In this document: positions 41,001 to 49,838 of the stretch, piece after piece
Numbering within the stretch: position 1 is the stretch's first letter
Layout of the letters: each line of letters starts with the position of its first letter
Source of the DNA: Agrocybe praecox
Lineage: Eukaryota > Basidiomycota > Agaricomycetes > Agaricales > Agrocybaceae
Length of the DNA: 64,000 bases
NCBI GenBank assembly: GCA_964017145.1
Contig: OZ024841.1
Span: forward strand, 4,464,001 to 4,528,000
Direction of reading: 5' to 3'
The notes under the pieces: model-generated
Seen by the model: only the letters and a program-made list of their open reading frames with translations
Told to the model about the DNA's origin: nothing
Database searches by the model: none
Translations under genes and position numbers: made by a program

Positions 41001-41480
41001 CTTGGCATCCAGCTTGAGTTGAGCCTGGTAGGCGCTGGATTCGACGATCTGGATAAGTCGCAGAGCGTAAGGGAGGAGGTCTTGGCGTAGATCCGCCGCG
41101 ATCATAAGAACTGCACCCGAGGTGCGATAACCGATAGGTCGGGACTCGCCGTCTTCCATCTCCTCATCCCTGTCATCGAACAGGGTGACACCAGGGAGCA
41201 GCTTGCCAGCCGCGTCCCGTATGTCTCCATCGGCAGCGCCGGAGAAGAGGAGTGTTTTGGCGCCGGCTATCATTTCATTCACCCTAGGGCGAACAATATT
41301 CCAGCCTTCGTTAAACAGAGTGAGCGAGTTGAGTTCTGCATCCACCTTGTCGAAGTCGAGTTTCTTGGCGTCTTTGACTTCGCGAAAGCGCGTGGTTCGG
41401 TAGTCGTCGACTCCTTTTTGAAGGGAGGTTCGGACGGTGAACGCAGCGTCGGTTTCCGAGAACTCCTTAGAGAACTGTAC
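38034..41480 (-). CDS. continuous ORF1-RT frame: endonuclease-deficient PLE reverse transcriptase
   Basis: The frame is open from the telomere junction (41480) to a stop at 38034. It contains the ORF1 N-terminal part, a low-complexity Gln/Ser/Arg stretch (about 40500-40830) and the full RT: GTDKNLGIAVSEREW, PLFYGIPKIHKVPTKMRPII, motif A TGDVVAFYPNI (near 39350), motif B GLAMGVASSPDLANLFG, motif C FYGRYIDDCLAIV (near 39010), thumb and C-terminal extension with NLFDLTSSWKQEVLNVYE. No nuclease domain follows. No stop or frameshift is seen, so the enzyme may be active. The fused reading requires that the 52-base intron at 40886-40835 is retained. An RT start at an internal ATG (MGMRFMF, near 40240) is an alternative. 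Confidence 0.85.
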   Translation of the reverse strand, partial: VQFSKEFSETDAAFTVRTSLQKGVDDYRTTRFREVKDAKKLDFDKVDAELNSLTLFNEGWNIVRPRVNEMIAGAKTLLFSGAADGDIRDAAGKLLPGVTLFDDRDEEMEDGESRPIGYRTSGAVLMIAADLRQDLLPYALRLIQIVESSAYQAQLKLDAKKEIKRSADVEAADAVPNTASIQSMIDKAVAAKLGKANSVSNAFYFRLQTSHHPLTVQRQGGLFQGSQTEGDYQLHGGRRPSRHFRQDAQGGLPRFDQEANILSSLSEAGPTLQQEGASTRRSYRGRSGSSTWRQHQGHQRALQGPQQESSQGQGQGQRQPREEVSAPTSYSSALLPSSVISGGTLTRAPIIFRYDLPFTYPDWLLTIPFPLAVNYILLNTPVNVLLALQFKSIIHLSPGVNIPKNIEYQLSMGMRFMFTSRRDESLILKAAKDFERRLSWRLHFAFIGVDNNADYDPDFEPLNALPKTSKPAKLPKYIGNGFARGRAYVQRTYIPSESEDRREFKAFTPDLAEIKEFLLSNKYVVTGTDKNLGIAVSEREWIITKCQELLDDTSNYNEISYSFQPTKYGPHRTVSVILRSQHELILQLADMAAAVPKYEMQVPDFLRSSMTAHIQNDDGLPKRLDGEIQFTARHKLPLFYGIPKIHKVPTKMRPIIPCHSAVINTAAKLVSKILKPLIQTAPTIIHGSKDLAIKLSKLQLDPSRKYFIVTGDVVAFYPNIEIETCLKKITELFNLYYFGDKINAGEELSDDDEAFAILFDAALRLGNTNLITQFQKKYYLQTRGLAMGVASSPDLANLFGYAYEVESKIMNNKDVPFYGRYIDDCLAIVYADTIERAVQIVSCVQIHTCVIEWDASPSHAPFLDMFLYVDDNKKLEHKPYRKLRNHQERVPFASHHPYDVKRGTFWGEMARLAVLSSKFSDYRDALHSLAGLYIARGYPQDMIYGWLKSDISKRWDNRLSVNSQHRDNDAGVLVLKGSFNTAWNYFNAKGYINTIYEYWREYLNRGQRDGALTMETGLFRYENHTDHWPKQYTDMYSDVNTPLYVRPGWQTRVPDVTKTDILNRRLIVSRKRTRNLFDLTSSWKQEVLNVYERELADHPPIAVLPFGFAEAPNEPGRVRVEPAEAGDLEWRPRLEDTLFANLGGGYGR
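40508..41480 (-). CDS. PLE ORF1 protein (spliced form), at least 306 aa, basic C-terminus
   Basis: Exon 1 is 41480-40887 and exon 2 40834-40508; the 52-base intron has GTGAGT donor and TTTAACAG acceptor. Splicing moves translation into a second frame: SNAKAGSSKGPKPKVITNF, RKAAYLDSIKRLTSSPRFQK, then a Lys/Gly-rich tail ending KGKGKGRGNQGKK-stop. The tail looks like a nucleic-acid-binding end, as expected for a gag-like ORF1. Both the spliced frame and the intron-retained frame are open over about 330 bases. The N-terminus is missing at the telomere junction. I do not recognise the N-terminal fold. Confidence 0.65.
40835..40886 (-). other. predicted 52-base intron that switches between ORF1 and ORF1-RT
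   Basis: GTGAGT at the 5' end and CTTTAACAG at the 3' end. Its length is not a multiple of three. Removal gives ORF1 alone; retention gives the RT frame. Confidence 0.6.
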
Positions 41481-41501
41481 TTAGGGTTAGGGGTTAGGGT
41501 T
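41481..41501 (+). repeat. telomere repeats between P2 and P1
   Basis: Three TTAGGG-type units, the middle one with an extra G, join the P2 5' end to the P1 3' end. Confidence 0.92.
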
Positions 41502-41505
41502 GTTC

Positions 41506-41568
41506 GAACGAAGGTGTAGTAGGGAATTCTACTGCACGACCTTTTCGCTTTTATAGCTCTTCAGGTCC
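41506..41568 (-). ncRNA. hammerhead ribozyme motif, family 1 (copy P1)
   Basis: Core CTGAAGA (41564-41558) and GAAA as in P2. The 3' stem I strand is GTTC, which can pair with GGAC using one G-U wobble. The predicted cut is between 41510 and 41509. Stem I lies directly against the telomere repeats. Confidence 0.68.
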
Positions 41569-42715
41569 TATATTTTCTCGATAGCTAGATCGGTTAGATC
41601 TGTTAACCATCGCGCTTACCGATCTCATTGGTAAGTCTGATTACGATGTTCTATAACAATTAGTAGCTGTGAAGTCTTACATCCCGCGGGATCGCTGACA
41701 AATAATCGGCCAGAAGCACGATATCAATCAGCGAAACACCGCAGTATCAGTAAGCTGTCAGTTCCAGCGACAACGACCAAAGTAGATCGATGGATATAAA
41801 TACTTAGCGTAGTGGCCTAAAGCGGAAGGTAAGGGATCACGTGATGATGGGCGCTTGTTACGCGCTTATGTAATCCGCAGTATATCGCAACTCAGCGATA
41901 TATTTATACCTGCGCTTAGGTTAGGTTCGGGTTAGAGGTTAGGCTGCCGAACGGTTCGTTAAGTAGTTAGCTACTGTATTCCCGATTAAGGGATCGACGT
42001 ACGTTAGAGTTAGAGTTAGGTAAGCGTTTTACCGATAGATTAGATTTCTTTAACTCGAACTTGTTATGTTCAGACTGGATTTGCTAAGGCTATAATCAAT
42101 AAAGATAACCAGTCAATTACGTGCGTCCTTTTGTTATATAATTAAATAACTTAGGGGTTTATTTATTAAACGCAAAGGGCGTTACTAGGATATGTTAGAC
42201 TCGACGACGAGATGCGTGCATCAATCAAGTGTTTGTTGCGGCTAAAAGCAACTAACTACCCGAACCGAAGTAAGGGCTAACGTTCGAACGAGGCTTGGGC
42301 AAAGGGACCACCGAGGCCGGTCAATAACCAGCCAAGCTTATACCTGCTATCTGTCGCGGGTTCTGCACAGGTCAGGTAACGTCTCGCATTATCTCGCGAT
42401 TAACCGTAATCCTTCCCCGACAAGGCATGGCCTTTGAGTGGTTTGCTTGGGCACGGGCGCTACTAGTCTATGTCGTTGGTTGTCTTTGGCCAATTAAATC
42501 GGCTACCAAGCGGCTACATAGTCTATGCAATGGGTGAATATCGCAAGGGTTTTAGTGCCGAGCAATTTAGACACGTCGCGCGTACTCGAGATCGATCCGA
42601 ATCAATCTGAAGTCGTTCTACAGTTTTTATTATACCACACATTCGACCACCGCCGACGCCTTCTGAGATCTAACGGGATCAGGGAATCAGTCGTATCTAG
42701 TAGCACAGTTTTTTA

Positions 42716-42896
42716 TTATCTGCCATATCCGCCACCTAGGTTGGCGAAGAGGGTATCTTCCAGTCTTGGGCGCCATTCCAGATCGCCAGCTTCAGCAGGT
42801 TCTTCGCGAACCCGGCCGGGTTCGTTTGGGGCTTCTGCAAAGCCGAACGGAAGGACGGCAATTGGTGGATGATCCGCCAATTCCCTACAGCACTTA
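42716..42896 (-). pseudogene. last 60 codons of PLE reverse transcriptase (P1)
   Basis: ELADHPPIAVLPFGFAEAP ... LFANLGGGYGR-stop, identical in most positions to the P2 C-terminus. It carries no catalytic region. Confidence 0.85.
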
Positions 42897-44540
42897 CTTT
42901 TTGGATCCAAATTTCAATCCAAACTTTTTTCACCCCAGCTCCAAGTTGGGAAGTTTTCTGGGGGTTTTTGGGGTCGGGAAACTCGAATCTGAAGTTTTTT
43001 TTTCTTCTCTGTCAATGGTTCCTGAGATATTCCTACTTTAAAGGTGCAATTTTGGCATTTTTTAACAAATTTGAAGATTTCACATAGGGTCTTGGTTTTT
43101 TTTTGAATTTTTTTTGTTGAACATATGTAACCTTGTAATTCTTACAACCAAGAAAAATTTGAAAATGATAGAAACATAGGTTCTAGAGATATTGATATTT
43201 TAATCAATTTTTTGGCATTTTTTAACCAAGATAGGTATCTTTGGGGTTGATAATTTCTATTAATATTCTTGTATTTATATGTATATGTCCTTAAATGGTA
43301 TCTACCACCATGCAGAAATTTGGAATAATATGCAGTACTTTTCAAGTTAGGGTAAATAGTAGTATGTTGATACAGGAGAATAACATGCATGATCATCATC
43401 TACAGCACTCCACTATTAATTTCAGTACTTGTTGTTAGATACATGCACTAGTACAGGTAGGAAAATGGGTATAAGCACAATATATGGTGTGGCTGTTGTG
43501 TGGAATAAGAATGCCTACAAAATGAGGCATGGCAAATAAAAGGGAACTAAGATATAGCAGGAAGGTATGATGTAAAAGAAGAATAGTGTTGTATGGTCCT
43601 GGCCTGTGAGCCCCAGGCAAGCCCAAGCCAGCTCTATGAAGCTGAATTGAGCTGGGTTGTATATTCAGCTTCTAGACAGCCTCTGGCCAGGGTTCATCAG
43701 GAAATGTCTTTTGGAATTAGCTACATTTAGATCTCTTTGATACACTTTGAGTCAACTAAGTTTAGTCATTTATTTGTTGCTCACCACCATAAACTTTAGG
43801 ATCCTCTTTGTCAACTTCATCTATGAAATGAATGACTGTTATTATTTTTGAAGATCAAATAAGGAATACAGTCCATGGGGATACCAACCTTTTTATATAT
43901 CAGAGGTGTGACTTTCATTTGGTCTACTATGAGTGGCAAGGCTGAGCTTACCACCTGCATTTCTTTCTGTAGAATTATCTGAGAATAAAATTGGAAAAAG
44001 AACCAGCAGGAAGTACCTATGAAGATGGTGGTCATAGCTGACAATGGTGGTGGTACATTGGAGGTGTGCCAAATGTTAAGGGCCTTGTGTGTGAGACCCA
44101 AGTTATTCTGAGCATCTTTAGACATTTGGAGTGCCTTTCCCTCAATGTTTCCCAACTGCTGGTATGCTTGATGCTGACTACAACCCCATGAACATGACCT
44201 GATGCCTTGGTGCAGACAAGCCAATTAAAAAGTAGAAAGTGAATCTGTCCTTCTCAATAGAGCAAAGACTATGCTGCACAAGTGGGACAAGATTGGAAGG
44301 TGTGACAGAAACCTTTTGTCTGGTGATGTAGATAAGCCTGAGCACATCATCCTTTGCTACAGGTGCTTAAAAAAAAAAATGCCTATGAGCGAGCAACAAG
44401 AAATATAAGTAGATATGTGTACAATCTTGATACCACATGTCAGGAAAACAATGTGTGCTAGATGAAAGGTGCCATCCTAATGTAAATGCATTATAAGAAT
44501 GTGACCAACTTCCAGTTGATATCCTACTGACTTACCGTAA
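42897..44540. other. AT-rich DNA of unknown origin
   Basis: Base composition changes sharply at 42897. Only short frames are seen; a 135-codon minus-strand frame (44224-43817) has no recognisable motif. Probably remnants of transposons. Confidence 0.4.
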
Positions 44541-44700
44541 CTGTCTTCTTGCTCCCAGCTCTTGCCTTAGGACATCTTGCACTTGCATTTGTGGAAGCCT
44601 TGGATTTACCCTTTACAACAGGAAAATTGACTTTGTCTTGGAAGGTCTTTTGGGACAAACTTTTTGACTCGTCGCTACGCGTTGGAAGGTTCGCTTTGCT
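44541..44700 (+). repeat. fragment shared with the gag remnant at 54.5 kb
   Basis: The stretch ggaaaattgactttgtcttg plus gaaggtctttt(g/c)gg (about 44620-44655) matches 54548-54580. The shared peptide is GKLTLSWKVF. Confidence 0.6.
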
Positions 44701-44911
44701 GACCTCCTGCTACACTCAGTCAACAGCTTGCTGGGGCTGTGCCCCTGGACCCCCTGGCACTTCACGCCTCTCTTTATTAATTATGGTGTTGTTTATTAGA
44801 AAGATTCAACCTCTGGGTATACTATTTTTGGTCCGTTCAGTTGTATTAAAAAATTGCTTTAATATTCTAAACAGATATACAATTCTTGATAGGGCAACAT
44901 AATTAAGATGT

Positions 44912-44947
44912 CCAAGAAGGACTCAGGAAGATTGACGTCCTTCTTGG
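44912..44947. repeat. 11 bp inverted repeat
   Basis: CCAAGAAGGAC - 14 bases - GTCCTTCTTGG, perfect arms. It may be an element end or part of a decayed repeat. Confidence 0.6.
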
Positions 44948-44949
44948 GT

Positions 44950-45590
44950 CACTCCTTTGGATCTTCATTAGCGCTCCTAACATCTTTGATTTAGCAATAT
45001 ATACCCAGCTCTGAAATTCTTCTCATCTTGTTGCTCTTTTCTGCTCGAGTACAAAAAAAATCCCCGCTTACCTTTCTTACTTTCTCGCTACTCTCAGGTA
45101 TTTTTTTCTGCTCTCACCCACCTCTCCTCTTCAGTGTTTGGTACAGCCACTGGGCAGCTGCACCGGCTCGCCTGGGGCATCCCAAATATTCAAGGCCTTG
45201 GTGGATGGCTCTCAACGGTGCTCTCTCTTTGAGTCGAGTCGTTTGGGACGCATCCTCAATCAGATATGTGATCTTTTGGACACACCTTTTCTGCCATCCA
45301 CTGCCTGGACTTCTGCAACATCCTACTTATCCAGCCACACAGATTTACGGCTTTCTTATACTTCATTAATAAAATATATTTCATAGTATTTTTATCAATA
45401 TACCCAGACTTTAAAACATATTGAAAAAAATATACAGACAAATTTGGTGCAACAAATGAGTGAAGACATGCTTGGAATGCGCCAATTCACAAAGATCAGC
45501 CATGGCCAACTGTTTTGGGCGACGCTTGCAGTGCCGCATCTGCTTACCCAATTTTTACATAAGATTGGCTAAGCATGATGGGATCAAAAC
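44950..45590. other. no gene recognised
   Basis: AT-rich transposon-like DNA. Open frames of 60-113 codons lack recognisable motifs. Confidence 0.35.
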
Positions 45591-45599
45591 CCTTATTCT

Positions 45600-45941
45600 C
45601 TTCATATATAGGATTTCCAAAGACCAAAAAGATGCAAAAGACTGAAAGTGAACCACAGATCTTTCAAAGCAAGGTGCTCTTGTAACTAATGTGGGAAAGC
45701 ACTCTCAAAGACTCCCAAAGAAGCCACAAAAAAGCCACAAAGAACCAGAAAGACAGGTGAAAGACTACTGAAGCCTATTTAAAGACTCTAAAAGCTGCTT
45801 CAGAGACTTCAACAGCCAATGCAAAGACACCTGTAACTAATGCAGGGATACCAATAGCCAATTTAGGAATGTGTGAACAGATACTTTTAGTCAACAGATA
45901 ATTATTTATTTATATTAACAATGCATAATTAGGCAGATATA
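45600..45941 (+). repeat. retroelement remnant duplicated at 54.58-54.91 kb
   Basis: Shares ggatctttcaaagcaaggtg, then ctcttgtaactaatgtggga, and the tail gtcaacagataatta, with 54580-54911. Both copies end at the same TA where a Tc1-like element is inserted. Confidence 0.8.
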
Positions 45942-46640
45942 CAGTGAGAGACAAAACTGTTACAATGTTTTGCACATTTCAAATAAACCAGCAATAACTT
46001 AGAAACCAAGCAAGCTAGAACCTTGAAATTTTAAATGTAGATAGCCCTGTACATTATCTATCCAAACATATGTCAATGATTATGTAAGCTTTATTTCTTC
46101 CCACACTAAAAATTATTTAAAAGTAAAAGTACATTGTAACAGTTTTGTCCCTCTCAGCCAAATCACATGACTTTGTTGATTACACCAAAATAAGTGCAAA
46201 TAAAATTATGTAAATAGTTGTCAAAAGGTATATATACTCTTGTACAATGCTTGTGATCCCTCACAACACATACTGCTCTGACCTTCCTAAGTCCATTGGT
46301 GGTTGTCCTTGCAAGCTTTCACTGTCCAACATCCAATATGCCATATGTCTTATCTCTTCTCGCAAGGCTGAAAATGCTGTTGAGGTTGCCAAAACCTTGA
46401 AAGACATTACCAACCAGCCTTGCTCATTAAAGACTGTTGACAGAGCACTTCAAAGTACTGGATTAAAGGCTGTAGTCAAGAAGAAATGGCCTTTTCTCTC
46501 CAAATGACATAGAAAGGAGCACATGGACTTTGCAATGAGCCATATACACTGGACTGTTGATGACTGAAAGCATGTCATCTACACAGATGAGACCAAAGTC
46601 AATCATTTGGGGTCAGATGGGAGGAAGTGGGTATGAAAAA
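45942..46640 (+). pseudogene. decayed 5' part of a Tc1-like transposon
   Basis: It starts with CAGTGAGAGACAAAACTGTT after a TA, keeps the left terminal repeat, a TATATATAC box and part of the transposase frame (46247-46507: SDLPKSIGGCPCKLSLSNIQ ... AVVKKKWPFLSK). Compared with the intact copy it lacks the region coding for the helix-turn-helix domain, has stop codons (tga near 46505 and 46566) and ends within the catalytic region near 46640. Confidence 0.85.
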
Positions 46641-47067
46641 GTGCACCTGCATAAGCCCCAACTCCCTTCCTTTTGCCTGCATTTTGCCTAGGGAAACAGT
46701 TCTCCAGCTGACTGTGTCACTGGGGAGGGAGGGTTGCTGACTGTGTCGCAATTCTCTTATCCTTGTTGTGCTGACTCTGTTGCACAATGAAGGGCCTGTC
46801 TCTTGAGTTTGTAATGTGGGTTTGCTTCGTGCACTAACTCCTATGATTCTCCTAAACCGTCACAACCTGCGGAGGCCATCCAGGATGATACTTGTTCGGG
46901 ACCTTTTCCTGCTCATGTGGGTACTGTTAATGATGTTCTTTGATGTTCCACACATTGTGGCGGTCTGTGAATAGTGTTCTTTACTTTGGTACTTTTGGTC
47001 TAATCAATCCTTCTCTAGTCTGCAACCTCAAGAGGTACTCTCGGCAGATGAAGAGAAGGAAACCTCC
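46641..47067. other. no gene recognised
   Basis: Short repeats of gactgtgtc type near 46708-46755. Possible LTR or transposon debris. Confidence 0.35.
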
Positions 47068-47565
47068 TGTCAGGGCAACACTATAATCAGTGTGACAAGG
47101 CCACCAACAAAGACAAAGCAAGAGAGAAGAGAGAGAGAAAGAGATAGAGATAGAGAGACACTCAATGATTCTAAGAGATCACACCAATGATAGTGGATAT
47201 CCTAAGAGATTGAAGCTGGGGCTACAGCTACCTACAGCTACAGTATTTATACTCTACAGGTGTTCTAGAATATTCCTACATTACATCATGAAACAGAAGG
47301 ATGAGTAAAACATTGACATCATAAAGGAATGATGAATAAGACAATGACATCATGAAACAAGGAGAAGAATGATGTGGAGTGATTGAGGCAGTGCTCATGA
47401 GAAATAAAGATGATAAGTATCTAATCAAAGATCTGAGTGATAATCAAGGAGATAATCAAGGAGATAATCAAAGATGTAAAAGAGATAAGATATCTACATA
47501 ATTAAGAAAGAGAAAAATGCGAAATAAATATAGAAAAATAAGGGAAAATAAAAGAAACCCTGACA
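47068..47565 (+). mobile_element. solo LTR (498 bp) with perfect 5 bp target duplication
   Basis: It begins TGTCAGGG and ends CCCTGACA, an 8-base terminal inverted repeat of the TG...CA type. It is flanked by cctcc on both sides (47063-47067 and 47566-47570). No internal retroelement sequence remains, so it is a recombination product of an LTR retrotransposon. The same LTR starts at 63825. Confidence 0.92.
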
Positions 47566-47730
47566 CCTCCAATCATATCGCCAGTGATGTCCAAGGCGGT
47601 CATGTAATGAGGTCCAGAACTCAGTAAGTTTATTAAGTTTGTTGTTTTGTACATTTCTAATATATACTATAGACCTACTAGATCCATATCCACACCTGTT
47701 GCTGGCAGACACACACATGACCTCCCTTAA

Positions 47731-48473
47731 GTTGCTAGTTATAAAGTATGCATCCACAAGGCCATATATCAGGGTGACTGACAGTGACTAGAGGGCTGTA
47801 GTCATGTGAAAGTCATGTGAAAGTCATGTGATATGGTGCACAGCCACCAAAAATCAAAGTTGTAGAGAAAAATTCAAAAGTTATGCTAAATATTTTTTAT
47901 TATATAATCATCAACGGTTCAGCCACAAAATGCAAAATATCTGCACAAAGCCGGATATAAATCAAAATAAAAGATTGAAATATTCATAGCATGCTAAATA
48001 TAAATTTTAAAATCATCAAAAAATGTGTGCTATACCATTTTAGGCTTAAACTAACCAAATATATGAATGTTTTAAAAATACATTTGATCATGTCTTAGTC
48101 CCATCTATCATGCATGAACAGCCTTTATCACAAAATCTCAAAGTCCAAAGTCCTCTTGCCTTATTGGGTTGTTTGGATGTGATGTCACTCAAAGGTCTTG
48201 TTTGTTTTGTGCCATGCCTGCCCCTGCCTGCTGACATTATTATTTATTATTTGTTTGTTTTTGAGGCTATATAAACAAATGAGTGGAGCCCAAACATGTA
48301 AATAGAGGCAAGCAAAAAGTCATGTGCAAGGATTTTGATGCCATCAACAGCAGGCATATGACTATCACATGATAAGTCACAAATAGTCATAATAAGCCAG
48401 CCAGAAGGCTTGATGCATCAGCTTGGGCAGTTGGGAAGTTGCCCTTGTGGATGCATACTTTATAACTAGCAAC
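47731..48473. mobile_element. possible non-autonomous element with 31 bp inverted ends
   Basis: 47731-47761 and 48443-48473 are perfect reverse complements (outer end GTTGCTAGTTATAAAG). The 680 bases between have no coding capacity. No clear target duplication is seen, so it could also be two opposed fragments of one transposon. Confidence 0.5.
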
Positions 48474-48691
48474 TATGGATCACTCATACATAAATCTGAC
48501 AGCACTGGCTGGAAGAAAGCCACAAGACGGCCAGTCTGCAGAGGGAGTGAAATAGCAACCAAGTCCAAATCCCGAAACATGAGAGGGAATATCTTATCAT
48601 TGATTCAAAAAAAAGTACATCTTTAATGCTGTTCCTGGTCCAGGTCATGCTGTCGACAGTCTGTCATTGTGTATCGTTGTGTTAACCTCTC

Positions 48692-48856
48692 AAGATCAAA
48701 TTTATTTTTAGAACAGGTCTATTTTTAAAATACTTTAAATGTTTGAATAACTTAAGCCTAATATGGTAATCACATGACTAATATGTGGTAATAGACATTT
48801 ATACTGAGAATAGAATGGGCTAAAAATAGACCTGTTTTAAAAATAGATTTGATCTT
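48692..48856. mobile_element. 165 bp MITE-like element with 36 bp inverted repeats
   Basis: 48692-48727 and 48821-48856 are reverse complements with two mismatches; the ends are AAGATCAAAT/ATTTGATCTT. The inside is AT-rich and non-coding. The target duplication is unclear. Confidence 0.65.
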
Positions 48857-49225
48857 ATTTGGTCTTGTCTTGGTTGCCATCATTAGTTGCCATCATTATG
48901 CATTGATAGGCCTTTATACAAATCTTCAAAGTCCAAAGTTCACTTGCCTTATTTAGGTATTTGGGTATGACATCACTTAAGTCCTGAGTTGTTTGTTGTT
49001 TGGGTGTGTTGGTGGCTGATCATGCCTTATTTATTATTTGTTTGTATTTAAGGCCATAAAATTGTGGCAATGGACCCTGAATGTGTAAATAGAGGCAAGC
49101 AAAAAGTCATGTTTTTGAATTTTGATGCAATCAGTAACAACCAGTCACAGCACATGACCAGTCAGCCATATAGGCAGTGAAACAGATGAGTCTGGCAACT
49201 ACCAATATTTCATACAAGAATCTGA
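48857..49225. repeat. dispersed repeat tail shared with about 48060-48230 and 57770-57840
   Basis: The phrase aatctcaaagtccaaagtc, or close variants, occurs near 48136, 48928 and 57790, with related flanks (cttgccttatt, tgacatcact). It looks like the ends of a non-autonomous transposon family. No gene. Confidence 0.5.
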
Positions 49226-49838
49226 ATGACATGGCTGTCTGGTCCTCCTCCATCACATATATTGGCCAAAAATTTCAATTCAGATTCTGAGTCCGAAATC
49301 AACAACAACAACAACGAGCAAGAGAGCAGTGAACTCACATTGTTCAATGATATTCGCTCCAGGCGCGATGGCACAGGAGAGACACGGAGAACCATCTCAT
49401 GGATATGGAATTCTCGGAAACCAAATGATGCTGATGCCACAGACACTATACTCCGTGCGGAATGGGCCCAAAGCCGTGCTCAAGTTGCAAGAACAAGAAA
49501 AGAGGTTATGCTTTTAAAAGAAGAGATGCGAAGGACATTAGCCTATTTAGAGTGGAAGGCTGATGTATGGATTCAAAGAGCTGCTGGGAACAATACAACA
49601 ACAGACGTAACACCCGAACTACTAGATGGTCGTGCAGCATTCGCACTAAACTACCCTGGCAGCTCAATTCTGAAAGCTTTGGGCTAATGCCCTCCAGGAC
49701 GCAACAAACAATAGTGATTTTGAAGGCAGTGAAGATGACGAGGAGGATGAGGATGACAACGACAACGATAACGACAATAATGGCAGTGGTGCCCGTGCTT
49801 CAGAAGATGTGGGAGATATGGAGGGTATTGATGAGTAG
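49226..49838 (+). pseudogene. C-terminal remnant of a KDZ-type transposase
   Basis: The segment LRAEWAQSRAQVARTRKEV, then EEMRRTLAYLEWKADVW is the signature of the C-terminal part of fungal KDZ transposases. It is followed by a shift of frame, an internal TGA (near 49665-49680) and an acidic tail (EDDEEDEDDNDNDN...) ending at TAG 49836-49838. The catalytic core is missing upstream. It cannot encode an active transposase. Confidence 0.65.

Larger units (their letters stand above)
36767..41480 (-). mobile_element. Penelope-like element, family 1, nearly complete (copy P2)
   Basis: The longest copy (4.7 kb): ORF1, reverse transcriptase, about 1.27 kb 3' UTR and hammerhead, flanked on both sides by TTAGGG repeats with the same polarity. 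It has no GIY-YIG endonuclease. Its 5' end is also cut: the ORF1 frame is open to the telomere junction without an initiating ATG there. This is the architecture of endonuclease-deficient PLEs that attach to chromosome ends (Coprina in basidiomycetes, Athena in rotifers). Confidence 0.9.
41502..42896 (-). mobile_element. strongly truncated family-1 Penelope-like element (copy P1)
   Basis: It holds the last 60 codons of RT (42896-42716), then a 3' UTR almost identical to P2 and P4, and a hammerhead. Identity with P2 ends at ttccct (42896), where AT-rich unrelated DNA begins; no telomere repeat is left at this truncation. About 40 bases present near the 3' end of P2 are absent here. Confidence 0.85.

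Noticed and set aside
47494..47757. 87-codon minus-strand frame
   Set aside because: It spans the end of the solo LTR and its flank, so it is a chance frame across an insertion boundary.
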